Positions 22,201 to 33,635 of a DNA stretch of 64,000 bases are shown piece after piece. A program made the translations under genes and the position numbers. Source of the stretch: Odontesthes bonariensis (Eukaryota > Chordata > Actinopteri > Atheriniformes > Atherinopsidae); assembly GCF_027942865.1 (NCBI RefSeq), contig NC_134515.1:9849339-9913338 (forward strand), in the 5' to 3' direction. Below the pieces are notes generated by a model. That model ran no database searches. It was not told where the DNA came from and saw only the letters and a program-made list of their open reading frames with translations. The stretch's first letter is position 1, and each line of letters opens with the position of its first letter.

Positions 22201-23881
22201 AGCGCAGAAACGTAACCAGCAGCTTCACTTTAGCAGCCACCAGAGGGCAGCATTTCACAGTCATCCTGTGACTTTCTGTCTCCTGACAGTTTGATCATCT
22301 GATAAACACACAGAGAAACACGGCTTCCGTGAGATGCCGTTTGGTGGAGCTCTGACCTTCATCGGGCACGTCTTCTTGTCTGCACTCCGTTGTGCAGCAG
22401 TGTCAAAGCAGTAAGCATTCCTCTGTCCTGAGGGCCAGTGTTTGGGAGCCAGCTTTTCCATGAAGTCCTCCAAACTCACCACACGGTGGTATGCTGACAG
22501 GGCCTCCAGCTGGAAGAACTCACTATAAGGAACATGAGCCTGAATGGGAAAGAAACGAGTGTTATTTTCAATAATAACTGCTCTGAATGTGGTCTGACCC
22601 GAGTCAAGGACGTGATCTTTTAAACTGCTCGGACATAAAATAAGAAGTTATTCCTGCCATGACTTGGTCCCTTAATGCTGGGACAGTGAGTAACTGCTCC
22701 CATGACCTCATTTCAGATACAACCTCATCAAGTCTGATGTGTAGCTAATTGGGATAGCAGTGCTGTCTTGTTGGGTATGTCCTCTGCAACCTGTGCCCGC
22801 CACTGTATTTACCTTTAGTTTTATTTGGCTAAACATTACAAAGAGAAATTGTGATGCCAAGGAATGAGAAGAACAACCTAAACCCATTCATGACTATATT
22901 TTTGGACTGAGTGGACATACTTGCATGAATGCTGCATGTGTCTGAAAGTGTAAAGTTTTGACCAGGTGCAGGATTTCCTCATTAAAGTTCTTCTTCTTTA
23001 CTTAGACGTATTTAGCCATTTGACCAATATTGTGTCTACACATAACAGACAACTTAACAAAGAACTAGCACCAGCAGCCTGTCACAGAGACACATCATTT
23101 GTTCCCATTTCTTTAGTTGCATCTGTGAAAAACAGCAAAGATAACACAGTTTGACAGACAGAAAACAGGATTTCTGCTGCAACAAGCTGATTCCCAAAGA
23201 GCTGTTAGCTGAAAACTTGGCATATCTCAGCACGGTGTGCAGTGTGTCCTTAAAACATTTGAGGAAACTGGACAAGTGGAGGACAAAAGAAGAAGTGTCA
23301 GGCCTAAAGAACTATCTACAGCAGATGAACAGGATCTGAAAGTGATGTCCTTAAGAAAGAGGAAAAACTCCAGCAAAGACCTGACACAGGAGCTGAGAGA
23401 TGCATCTGGACCTTCAGCTGATCCATCTGCTGTTGGCCCAAGCCTCATCAGAAATGGGCTCCATGGAAGGGTGGCTGTCAGGAAGCCGTTCTTAAGGAAG
23501 GGAAACAGGGAGAAAAGGCTGAGCTGTGCCAAAGGACACAAGAAGTGGGCTGAAAATCAGTGGCAGCAGGTCTGATGGAGGGATGAATCCTCCCCAGAGC
23601 CCGGAGCTCAACATTACTGAAGCAGTGTGGGATCATGTTGGCAGAGAACGGAACAAAAGGCAGCCCACATCCAAAGAAGAGCTTTGGGATGTCCTTCAAG
23701 AAGCCTGGAGAACTATTCCTGAAGACTCCTTAAAGAAAGGACAGAAAGCTCGTCTGAGAGGGTTCAGGCTGTGTTGGAGGATAAAGGAGCTCAGAGCAGA
23801 TATTCACTCCTTAGAATTGTCCAAACTTCGTTGTACACATTTTCATAAATCCCTGCAGCAACTTTCTGTTTTCCTGGCAAC

Positions 23882-23937
<56 letters not shown>

Positions 23938-24738
23938 GGAGAGAAATGAGGGGTGATTTAAACTATTTGTACAGTATTGCAAACATATAAAGGAGTACAA
24001 TCTGGATTCTTAAAATTTATTTTTCTCTCTTACTTGGTTTTTGTGAGTGCAGCAGTACTATTACAGCGCGTCACTGAGGTTAAATACACTTGTCCAGCTT
24101 GTACTTACATTGGTGTATGGGGGACTGTGGTGGCGGTACACTATCCAGGGAGGGACCGCCAGGGTTCGGTTCAGCATCTTGGCGAAGGCCAGGGACCCCA
24201 GAAAGTGGTCTGCCTGGTTTCCGAAGCGACCTGATGGATAAGATTGGGCACTTAACAAAGTAAAAGCTCCCGCTTATCATAAGACAATTAAAAACGGAGG
24301 AACAGACAGAGAACCTCCCTGTTAATGGAGTACAGCTGATGTTTTTATTTGGGTTTTTCAATCATGACCGTTAACGGCCCAAAATATCAGCGAACTGGCT
24401 AAATCTTCTCATTCTCAACTTTGAGATTATATTTATATTCCTGCTGTGCTGTGGTTAGAAACAGTACCTCTGTACTAATCAATCACTCTGTGGACCCCTT
24501 GAAACACTACTTTGGAGAACTCTCAACTTATGAATGAGTAAAGTTTCCGTTATGTCGTTAAAACATGAAGCGAAAATATAACAACCAAGATAAAGTTACC
24601 CATGCAAGGGCAGTACAAAACGTAGCCATTCTCATCCCACTTCAGCTTTTCGGCAAAAGTTCGGCAACTCTGGCGTAGAAGTAACAAAACTAAACAAATC
24701 AGTGTGAGAGTTCGAGCTGTTTGTTTCTCAGCCGCCAT
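19015..24738 (-). CDS. pofut1: GDP-fucose protein O-fucosyltransferase 1 (complete, 7 coding exons)
   Basis: Soluble ER enzyme (GT65) that moves fucose from GDP-fucose to Ser/Thr in C2-x4-S/T-C3 of EGF-like repeats, essential for Notch receptor function. Exons in transcript order: 24738-24600, 24230-24109, 22539-22357, 22166-22054, 21960-21768, 19545-19303, 19209-19015. All junctions are GT-AG and in frame, giving 395 residues against about 388 in human. A hydrophobic signal peptide occupies about 8-28. GDP-fucose-binding GRFGNQ lies at 47-52, and HLRIGID (R245, D249) carries the catalytic arginine and neighbouring acidic residue. ATDSES at 314-319 and FIGNCVSSF near the C-terminus are conserved. 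One N-glycosylation sequon, NRT, is at 67. The C-terminus is KEEL, an ER-retrieval-type signal. The start is chosen because it gives the signal peptide directly upstream of YCPCMGRFGNQ. Confidence 0.97.
19303..19545 (-). CDS. pofut1: pofut1 coding exon 6 ([17 protein letters not shown])
   Basis: 243 bp, 81 residues from [11 protein letters not shown] through [18 protein letters not shown] and ATDSES to LFKGK. Acceptor tctgacag, donor gtgtgt. The preceding 2.2-kb intron contains the hAT-like element. Confidence 0.96.
19968..20559 (-). mobile_element. hAT-like element with BED-finger remnant and 8-bp TSD, in a pofut1 intron
   Basis: Terminal inverted repeats tagggctgggc (left, about 19969) and gcccagcccta (right, ending 20559) are flanked by the direct repeat ctttaaag (19960-19967 and 20560-20567). 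An 8-bp duplication is the hAT signature. Inside, a minus-strand frame from 20407 reads [19 protein letters not shown] then [10 protein letters not shown], a C-x2-C ... H-x4-H BED zinc finger from the N-terminus of a hAT transposase. The rest of the transposase is missing, so the copy is non-autonomous. Confidence 0.9.
21768..21960 (-). CDS. pofut1: pofut1 coding exon 5 (catalytic HLRIGIDW)
   Basis: 193 bp; the first base completes lysine, then [19 protein letters not shown] to [14 protein letters not shown]. It carries the catalytic arginine. Acceptor ttccaaag, donor gtgaga after TGG. Confidence 0.96.
22054..22166 (-). CDS. pofut1: pofut1 coding exon 4 ([11 protein letters not shown]...)
   Basis: 113 bp from [10 protein letters not shown] to HQPQWVK plus two bases of a lysine codon. 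The position matching a known mammalian sequon (N-K-S) reads D-R-S here, so that glycosylation site is absent. Acceptor ttttcag, donor gtgagt. Confidence 0.95.
22357..22539 (-). CDS. pofut1: pofut1 coding exon 3 ([15 protein letters not shown]...)
   Basis: 183 bp, 61 residues from [14 protein letters not shown] through [15 protein letters not shown] to [11 protein letters not shown]. Acceptor cattcag. The donor gtcaga is non-consensus at +3, but frame and homology fix it. Confidence 0.95.
23150..23870 (+). mobile_element. Tc1-like transposon copy with deleted catalytic core
   Basis: The first plus-strand frame (23237-23575) reads [20 protein letters not shown] and [18 protein letters not shown] then [11 protein letters not shown], the DNA-binding half of a Tc1-family transposase. 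After a frame change at about 23580 it resumes with [19 protein letters not shown] and [11 protein letters not shown], the C-terminal end. The DDE catalytic segment between them is deleted, so the element cannot encode an active enzyme. It lies antisense in the pofut1 intron 22540-24108. TIRs are not clear. Confidence 0.85.
23880..23937. repeat. (TA)n(TG)n compound microsatellite
   Basis: About 20 bp of TA repeats followed by about 35 bp of TG repeats, directly after the Tc1-like remnant. Confidence 0.95.
24109..24230 (-). CDS. pofut1: pofut1 coding exon 2 ([13 protein letters not shown]...)
   Basis: 122 bp completing the glycine codon and encoding [26 protein letters not shown] and HHSPPYTN. 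It includes the donor-substrate-binding RFGN motif. Acceptor ccatcag, donor gtaagt. Confidence 0.96.
24600..24738 (-). CDS. pofut1: pofut1 coding exon 1 (signal peptide, GYVLYCPCM)
   Basis: 139 bp: MAAEKQ, a leucine-rich hydrophobic core, then [14 protein letters not shown] plus the first base of the glycine codon. Donor gtaact. The ATG lies only 12 bp from the end of an upstream LINE (see 24751-25600). Confidence 0.95.
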
Positions 24739-24750
24739 TGTGGCTCGGTG

Positions 24751-25600
24751 TTCTTCTTCTTCTATTGCATTAATGGTGGATCACAAGTTAACGTCTAACT
24801 GCATACCGCCACCTTCTGTACGGGAGTGTAACGACAGCGCTTCAAACCGTCTTGTCTCGTGTGTTTTACTCCAAATTATATTTATTACTGCTCATTATTA
24901 CATGTTTTACCCTTTCGGAAACATTCCAAACATCACATTTATCTAAGTTACAGTTTATTTTCACCCATTGTGCCCAAGTCTCCCTCTGCTCTGCATTTTC
25001 CTCCAAATGTTTTCACGTTAACTGATTACTGTGTGTCTTCCTTTCATATCCTACTTCTTCTGCCATACATTTCTAATTGCCATACTTATAAATAATTCAG
25101 CCTCACCTTTAAAAACTTTTACCTTCAACCCTCTCTTAGCAGCCATGTGCAGGAACCCAACATAAATGAACATCCATTTGGTTTGGAGCATCAGTAATAT
25201 TATATACATTTCTATTAGTATATAATTCCTTACAGCTCCTTTTTGAAGTCAAACTATTTAAAACAGGGCAAAAGACTACATCTTGTCTTTCCTACTATTT
25301 CTTCTGTATATCCAGATATATTACCATTAAGTGTTGTTATATCAAACTCAACAGATTTGTGCTTTACAAGTTTCATATGCATACTAGGCACTTTAAAAAC
25401 CCATGGCGGAACATTACGCCACACAATATTTGGCCCAAAGTGTAATCTATTTAAGCTATATTCTTTTCTGCTATTAAATGTTCTATAATGGTGCCACTTA
25501 GATGGCACCCTGAGGCAGTAGCTATGGCTATACTGTCTCTTTCTTTGCATCTTTTTGAGATTTCTAATTGGCCTTTTTCTGTGAAAACACAGGTTTTTAG
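24751..25600 (-). mobile_element. 5'-truncated LINE ending 12 bp before the pofut1 start codon
   Basis: On the minus strand the 3' end reads ggtggcggtatgcagttaga, then ccaccattaatgcaatagaa and a terminal gaagaagaagaa. This GGCGGTAATGCA-type end with GAA repeats is a familiar 3' terminus of fish I-clade (Nimb-type) LINEs. Upstream at 25254-25560 a minus-strand frame contains RNVPPWVFKVPSM and LNGNISGYTEE, like the linker before the RNase H domain of such elements. The left boundary near 25600 is approximate. It has the same orientation as pofut1, so it probably forms or interrupts the pofut1 5' UTR. Confidence 0.6.
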
Positions 25601-27800
25601 AAAAAAAATTCTATGCTATGTTCACTCTGGCATAATTCTACATCCGTTATGATGCATAACAACAACAACGAGATGTTTTTTTTTTTGCATGTGGGAGCAG
25701 CTGATTAAGTTTTCCCAAGTACAAATAATGCCTGGAATAAAATCCAGATGAGTTGAAGAGGCGACTTCAAGGATGCAGAGCAGGACCAAACAGACAAAAG
25801 GAAAAGGAGGTGTAAACAGTTTCTTCCCTTGATCATTGTGGGAAGTGTGAGATCACTGGCAGAGAAAACGGACGAGCTTGGAGCCCTGATGAGGACGCAG
25901 CATGGTTATACGGGCAGACAGAAACTCAGTGGAGGAGTGCTTGTTAACAACAGATGGTGTAATCCTGGACATGTCACTGACAAGGAGCGTCTCTGCACCC
26001 CAGATTTTGAACTCTTGAACCATTTTATTTTAGCCTAGTTAATATGAGTCCTCCATAAATATTTCTCATCAAACCACAGACTTAAATCACTTAATATATT
26101 TAAACCGTATCATTTAAATGACACAATATCCAACCTTCTCTTTTAAATATAAAGCATAAAATGACAATGACGTGACATTGCAACAGATATCTTAATTCCC
26201 CAGAGATACGATCATCTTTAAGTCTCTAATATAACCCTGAAGATTATTAGTCACTTTATGTGGCTCACTTTATTTCCCAGAGTGCACTGCTGTTTAGCCT
26301 TTTTCTTCCTTGGCTTTTGTGAAGGACTCAAACCGGACTGAACATGCGTTTGCTGCCATCCAGTGTTCTGGAGCCAGAAGTGTGTTCTGATCCATGGTTG
26401 CTGCCCTGCTGAAAACACCAAACTGCACCATTTCATCCCTTAATTATTCAGAGAAATGTTTCCTTTTCTTCAGCGGCTGAGGGGAAACAATTTGTGTTCT
26501 CACTTAAGAGAAATTATAGGTCACGGTTAGTCAATATAGGCACAAAACAGAAACAAAGAAGTTTAAAAGGCTAATATCTATCAGCTGTTGTTATTAATCA
26601 GACTACCTAATTTAATTAATCATTTATAAAGATTTTAAAAAACATTAAAAAAAAATATAACCTCTGCGTCTATTGTGCACTAAAATAAACTTTTTAAAAG
26701 GAAATATTTACTAAAGCTGTTTGATTAATTTATGTGGGCAAAACGTTTAATACTTCGGATTAAATGTATCAAGAGGCTTGAAAGTATAATGGAAACTTTC
26801 AAGATCAAGCACTCCAAAATTATACCTCAGATATTTCACCTCTGCCTGTCAGTGATTTCATTGTTGATCTTTCCTGAAGTTGTTTTCTATTTTGAGCATG
26901 TGCTGATGTAGAGATAAGGTTTAACAGTCGGTTCATTTTGAGTTCAAATCCGCTTTATATTGTTAAAAACATAATAACTCAGTGTGTCTGTGTCCTCTTC
27001 GGTCATCTCGGAAAATGTGGGTTTTGGTCTACTTCCTCAATAATAATACTGGTAAAACAAAAATAATACTTCTAATGCTTGTTATGTTTCTCCAGTTGTA
27101 TTGTGGCAGGTTTTTTTATTTTGCACTTCACGTTTTTTTATATGGATGTTGTTTTGCGGCGATAGGAAGAAGATGCCCCAAAGGTTAATCTCACGTACAA
27201 CGCTCTGATTGGCCAGTTGAACATCAGACCCATTAAATTGACAAGTAAATCTGAAATGTTGGCGACCATTCAGGCAAACCCAAACGGTATTATCAGAATC
27301 AGATCGAATAAACAACAGCAAAAAGACTCACAATATTTCTACATTTTACAATTAAATTGCTCCGTTCACTCATGAGGCTCCCACCCTCTTTCGTTCCCCA
27401 GTCCCCAGACTGAAATGATCAAAGCTGTTTCCACTTTTATGCTAAACTGATTGGAAAACAAGCAAAACCTATAAGAAAAATCATTTTTCAAGGTCTTTAA
27501 ACTGTAAATTGTAGATATTCCTGAGACAATTAAAAATGACAATTTGGCTCTAACATTGCTGTTAAATTTCAAAGTTTGTAAAAACTTCACAATAAAGATT
27601 TAATTTCTACTAAGCAACCCTAATCGCATATAGCAGTATTTATGTGACTTTTGCTTTTTTTTTCTTATCAGGGTGGATAAAGTGTGACACATTTAAATCC
27701 AAACTGAGACATGAAGTGTTAAAAATCTGACACAGCTCTCCCAAAAATGAGGATGTATAAAGAGATGTTAGTTTATTTTTCTTAGATCAAATTGTTAAAT
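25601..27800. other. Non-genic stretch upstream of pofut1
   Basis: AT-rich, with only short ORFs and no family I recognise. If the pofut1 promoter was pushed away by the LINE at 24751-25600 it may lie here, but no clear CpG cluster is present. Confidence 0.45.
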
Positions 27801-27814
27801 TATTTCCTGCATAC

Positions 27815-27980
27815 GAACATGGAGAAGCAGCATTTAGCTGTTATGCTGCTAACAAGTGGAACAAACTGCCAGTGGAGATTAAACTTTCACCAAATGTAGA
27901 CATTTTTAAATCCATGTAAATCATGTTTGTACATGAAATGTGCTATATAAATAAATTTGATTTGATTTGATTTGATAAGT
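27815..27980 (+). mobile_element. Short L2/Maui-like LINE 3' fragment
   Basis: It begins acatggagaagcagcattta and continues to ttaaactttcaccaaatgt, nearly matching 6177-6260. It then jumps to tgtacatgaaatgtgctata and a (tttga)n tail. Compared with the 6.0-kb copy, about 125 bp around the stop codon and proximal 3' UTR are missing. Confidence 0.85.
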
Positions 27981-28544
27981 AAAACAACACTTTAACTCTG
28001 GTTTTTAGCCTTCCTGACAACTGAGACACCTGTGAGTGGTGGAGTAAAGCACTGAAATATTCTTCTTAAAAAAAACAGACAACGGTTACAAGCAAATACA
28101 AAAAGAGAAAAAAGGGTTGAAGTTTAAATGTTCTTAGCTGAAATGTAAAAAAGGTACACAAGTTGTAAATTTACTGTTTATTTTTGGATGTCAAACGTAT
28201 ATATTTTGATAAATGCACTTTCTATTGAAAGGTTGCATAGATAATCTAGTACACAATCAACAAATAAACAATATAACTGTTTCCTTGTCAGCTCTCTTGG
28301 CCATTGAGGGACTAGTTTAATGGATTAATTATGAATCAAGTGCATTAAAAGTATTATCTGAAGTCAGCTTAACAGGCATCAACTCCACCGAAAAATACCT
28401 CCTGTTCATGATTTTGTACTGACAGGATTTTAAGTCAGAAACGTGAGACTGAGCATAGGTTCTGGGGTTTCTGTATCTACCTTGGCAGTATAAAAGTAAG
28501 TTATTTTGAAAATGGGTTAAGGCGAGATAAAGTATTAATGTAAA

Positions 28545-28700
28545 TGTAAATGTACTTTATTTATATAGCCCTTTACAGACAATCCTTACGGTGTACCAAA
28601 GTGCTTTACAGCAGGTAATAAATAAAGAGAAGAATAAGTCAAAACAAATAAAAACAATAAAAGAACAGTGAATACAATAAATAAATAAAGTATACATAAA
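28545..28700. repeat. Interspersed repeat, copy 2 of the 7690-8230 family
   Basis: aatgtaaatgtactttattt, agccctttacagacaatcc and aagtgctttacagcaggtaa match 7695-7830 with few substitutions in the same orientation. The GC-richer body present in copy 1 is absent here. Confidence 0.85.
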
Positions 28701-28759
28701 TAAATAAAGATAAAGTATTAATAGAGAATGTGGTTTTTTCCCCCCCTCCTTGGTTTCCT

Positions 28760-29575
28760 CTAGGGTTGTAGGATGTAGTAGTCACATTTTTTTAATTGGG
28801 CATGAGCCAACACATTGGGTAAAGAAATGAAACTAAAAAAAAACTCAGTGGAATTAGTTAAATACAGTTCATGCCCGTCCTTTTAGGAGCTAACTGCTAA
28901 CTAGCTTAATTTAGCAGAGTAGTACCGTTTTGTTGAGTAACTGTCTACAGTGTTAGTTAATTTTTAGTTGTGTTTTTTTACTTTATGGTGTAAAAACAAT
29001 CAGTTTCGTTGAAATAACTAATGTTCCAAAGTTTTTAAACAGGAAATGTTTTATAAAATGATCTCATTAGCCATGACTAGCTAGGGTAGATTTATAGCTA
29101 GTGTAAAGATTTTTGTGAATCTTTGATTCATTTCTGTAATAATAACAAGTTTCTTTAAGTTGTATATATATTACAGCATCTATGATTTTAAAAAGATGTA
29201 ATGGGAGGGATTTGTTTAATCCAGTGCGAACAGGGCTCATACTCAAAGCTAACTGCTAACTAGCCTAGCTTAGCAGAGTAAGATCAGTTTTGTCGCTTAA
29301 TTGTCTACAGGGCAAGTTATGTTTTATATATTTTTCTCTATCTTGTGTTGTAAAGTAAATTATTTCTCAGATATTTTAAATGATTTGAAACAGGAAAACA
29401 TTTTGAGAATGGATTTAGCCAAGACCAAGCTAACCTCATTAGCTTTTACAAGCAGGAGTGGATCCTTGAAACTTTTTAGTACTTTTGTTGATTGATTGTT
29501 TTGTTAATTTCCCTCGAAAAAAGTTACAAGTTCGGCGCCCCCTACGGTTATGGGATGTAACATCCTTTTTTTTTT
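28760..29575 (+). repeat. Divergent direct duplication rich in GCTAA/TTAGC words
   Basis: agctaactgctaactagc occurs at 28888 and 29247, each followed by ttagcagagta and a similar gtctacag-containing stretch, giving two copies of about 120-150 bp set 359 bp apart. A gttatgggatgtaacatcc motif at about 29550 recurs in altered form near 57100. No coding content. Confidence 0.6.
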
Positions 29576-29579
29576 TTTT

Positions 29580-32067
29580 TAAATCTCAGTGAGCCTTGCA
29601 AATGCACCACACATTGAATTTGTTTTCATATTGAAGAAGCCACAAAACTGCTCTCACAATTCCACATATTGAAAATGGAATAAAATCTCAGCCTTAAGAA
29701 CAAAACCAGTCATTCACTAAAAACGTCTTCTTTGTATTAGGTGACAAAGTTTACAATGAAAAGAAAAAAAATGGAATCAAATCATCTACCCCTGCCCTTG
29801 ATTCCTTTGCATAAGTCGGATGGAGCCAATCAGGCCAATGATAAAGACTCCTATGGAATGAACAGCAGCGATCCCAGAGCTTTGTCATTATATGTTCATC
29901 AATAGATGTTCACATGTGTGCTCAACATGCCCAAACGTAGTGTGCTGGGTAGGCATGGCAACATGTGGCCTGGGTGCGGTCTCCAAACTTTAATTTAGAT
30001 GTGTGGATTTTCTGCCAGCCTGCCTTGTTTGACTGAATCAACTGATAATTGCTTAAATATGTCACATTACAGAGATCCACTGGTGAGAGGCTGAGCAACA
30101 CAGCTGGTGTGATCTGGATACAATTTGTTGTTGATAATTGCTACAAATCAAGGATGGAAACAGATTATTAAAATGTGACAGATAGAACGTGCGATCGGGA
30201 AAAAAACAAACAAAATCAAAGAGCAGATAATCTGTGTTTGAAGTTAAACTAAAGTTCTCCCATTTCTTCACGCAGAGGCGTCTGAGGTGTTCTGCTCAGG
30301 CTTTAGCTTTTAGCTGCATCATCCGACTCGGCCAACCTTCCCTAACGTGTTCTCTCTCTTTGTACTCAATCACTCTCGTTTTTCTTTTCTTTCTTCTGAT
30401 GCTCGACAGCTGGCTGCTCTTTCCCTCTTTTCCTGTGTCGTTCTCTCGGTCCGCTCCTCCCCCATCCCTTGAACACACACTGTTTTTCATTGTTAGCGAT
30501 GACAGCAATGATAACAATGCAAAGAACCACAACTCACAGCCCGAGTATGAGAAAGAGACGGAAAGTACGAGAAAGAGAAGACTTCCGTTAGGTGAACGGA
30601 TCGTGTGGATGACATGAAGCATAAAAATGCACTCCTGCTTTTTCTTTATGTTTCTACGACTCACTGTTTAGTGTTCTAACAATTTCATTTCCCTTTTTGA
30701 CTCGGAAGTTCCTCACACATAACACTTTACCTTGTGCAGTTTCAGAGGAAGACATTTGCAGCTCATTAGAACATGTACGCGTACATATAAGTGTCAGAAG
30801 TGTTTCCCCATTTTTCCGCTCTCTGTTTTAACCTATGCCTCTCTTGCTGCTGGTGCAGAAAAAAAAACAGGCCTGTCACTCCGCCTGTGGCCTTTCACAA
30901 GGGGGAAATAAGCTAGTCAACCTCAAAACAATCCGCCTGCTGCTGACCTTTCTGTGTCGTTACTGACAACCTGGCTTTCTGTTCAGCTTAAGACTGTGAC
31001 GACCATGGTGTAGCGTCACTTCACAGTTTTAGCATGCAGAAACCAGATATGTCTACGGCTAATTGTCCTCAAACACCAACTGCCGACCAGGCAAACTAAA
31101 ACTGAGATCATGTAAAGAGTCTCAAGACATTCTTTTTTTATTTTTAAGAGCAGATAAATCCAGCCAAAAGCCCACTTTTCTCCTCATCTTCCTCTAATTG
31201 GCACCATTGTGCCGTCTGAAAAAAAAGGTTTTGGGATTTATGAGAATTTAGAGTTATCAAGAAAATCTGTGAAACCTGGAAAAAGCCAACATAAAATCCC
31301 TGTTTTTAGTTTTAATCACCTTTGAAAGATCCAGAATTGGCAGCAGCCTGCCTTCGTAAACTGAACAAACTGGTTATCTAACAAAAAAAAACCCCAGAAA
31401 CTATAACTATGATGCCAAGTATCAGTTATATAAGTCAGGATTATATCTGTGGCGTGTTTTTGTGACACATGTAAAAACTGATTCCACCAAAGCAATATTC
31501 CCGTATGTAAAAGCTCGAAGGGATCCGCTAAAACATTAATTTAGTTTGAAAAGTGCAGAAAAAACCCCCAAAAAACAGGCAAAGTTAATCTTAAGTTTTA
31601 ATTAAAGACGGTAGAGAATTGGAAAGATTAGTTTTTAACACCAAGAGCCACTTAAAGGTGGATAAAGTTACGATTTAATCCAGGAGTTGTGTCAAATTAA
31701 TTTAAGTTTATTTGAAATGTTGATAAAAAATATACAAAACTTACAAAACTCAGTTGATAAAGGGGATACTTTGGAATTGATTTGTGTTTAAGGATGAAAA
31801 TGTTGACCATATAAAAGTCCCATAAGTTATATTATTTGTTTCTGTTAAGATAAGCAGCATGTTTCAATGACACACATGGAAACTAATTCCAGTGCAAAGT
31901 AATTAAAATCTTAATCTAAATGAAATAAAATTGCATCGAATCTAACAAAAGACGTATATTTGAGAGACATTTTTGGTTCCTAACTTTTATTCTGACGCAG
32001 CGACGACAGGAAAAGCTGCCAACAACAACAAAACTCTTTTTGAGAAAATGTAAATTCTGCGTTTTAG
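29580..32067. other. Non-genic stretch
   Basis: Only overlapping short ORFs on both strands (for example around 30234-30664), with no homology I recognise and no convincing exon pairs. Somewhat pyrimidine-rich at 30340-30470. Confidence 0.45.
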
Positions 32068-32668
32068 TACCGTAAATTCCGGACTATAAGCTGCTACTTT
32101 TTCCCCGGCTTTGAGCACCGCGGCTTATAATACGGTGCGGCTAATATATGCTTTTTTTCTTTTGTTTTCATGCCGCCAAAAACATTTTGCACCGTAACAT
32201 TAGACCAATAAAATTAAGGAATAGTTCACAGTGGTCCAATTAAATTGTACGATAAATCAAACACACTTACACCACTAAATTATTGTAAATCGGTCATTTG
32301 TACTCACTGTCAACATGGAAAACAAACGAAGAAATGCGTATGATGCAGCTTTTAAATTGAAGGTGATCAATGACTTTTCCTGGTAGGCTACTGTCTTTTT
32401 TTTTTTTTTTTTTTACCTTCGGTGTTACAGGCACTGTTCGGGAAAAAAAGCATTTGCATGTATTTGTTTCTGTTACCATATGCATTTAATTAAAAGTTTA
32501 AAAATCCTCACGTGTAACATCTTTCTGTGGAAATATCTCATGTTACTATGTGGCCACCTGCGGCTTATAATCCGGTGCGGCCTATACAAGTACAAAATGG
32601 ATTTTCTTTTTAAAATGAGAGGGTGCGGCTTATATTCAGGTGCCCTCTATAGTCCGGAATTGACGGTA
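32068..32668 (+). mobile_element. Pogo-like non-autonomous DNA transposon
   Basis: The ends are inverted repeats: taccgtaaattccggactat at 32068 and its near-perfect complement ending gaattgacggta at 32668, with TA at both outer edges as expected for a TA target site. Sub-terminal gcggcttataatacggtgcg-type motifs recur inside near both ends. At 32313 the plus strand reads MENKRRNAYDAAFKLKVI, the start of the helix-turn-helix domain of pogo/Tigger-type transposases; the rest is lost. Confidence 0.85.
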
Positions 32669-33634
32669 TTCATCCTCAGCCAGGATCCCATCTGGCAGTG
32701 ACTTTGGTGTCTTTGGTCACATAAATAAAAAGAGCAGTTAAAGACGACCACGGCTGCCTCGGACATGCTCCACATCTGGGGAAAAAATTTCATGCAAATC
32801 TGTCCAGAACCTTTTCAAACAAATCATTCTAACCACCCCGACTCTTGCAGTAAAAAAAGCTGAATTTCTATCTGAAGTTGTTGAATAAATAGCCTGCTGT
32901 TATTTTTAGGCTTCCTCTCAGCTGTGGCGTGCCTTCATGACGTGTCGGTGTGGCTGGACGGGACGCGCTGCCCCACCCGCCCACCTTATCAACCTGCCAC
33001 AGGCCGGCTGCCTGAGCCTTGATACCCCACCTCATCACAGAAAACCCAGGCAACGCTCAGATAGACCTCCCCACCTTCCACGCTGTGCCACCCAGTATTT
33101 ATCACACGCCAGATGCTCCGGGGTTACATCATATTCGCAGTATGTAACCTTTAAGCCAGGCGGCCTGTAGGTAGGCATGACCTCAGCAGCCGCTCACGTG
33201 TTGTGTAACATCTTGTGTTTGAGGTTGGGTTTCAGCAGCCATCAAACCGCAAACACAATGACGACGGCTTTTTTTTTTTTGTTCCTGAATTCTGCCCACA
33301 TACGGATCAAAAGAAAAAAACATGCTGGCTGAGACATCCTACCTGCTGAGCTCAGACCCAGGCTCATCAGTACTCATCAGTACCAGGTCTGTGCGGCTCC
33401 ACGTCACGACGCGGCGTCTCTCTCTTTGTGTCCCGGCGTTTCCTTTCCGAGCTGTTTATCGGCCATCTCCACTAATGTAAACAGCCCATCTGTCTTAAAC
33501 AAAACACATAAAAACGCACACTTAGTCATTTCCCACCAAAGCACACCCTGAAAGAAGGGTTTTTCTGAGTTTTTTGGTGGCAGGGAAATACGCTCCAGAT
33601 GTGAACAAATTGTCCCTCGCACTACTTGCTGTTG
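32669..33634. other. Non-genic stretch between two DNA elements
   Basis: A GC-richer patch at about 32930-33180 carries short frames on both strands without recognisable homology or splice support. Nothing further is evident. Confidence 0.4.
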
Positions 33635-33635
33635 C

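Noticed and set aside
30234..30664. Paired frames of 127 (plus) and 122 (minus) codons
   Set aside because: Complementary open frames in pyrimidine/purine-biased DNA, with no homology and no splice support.
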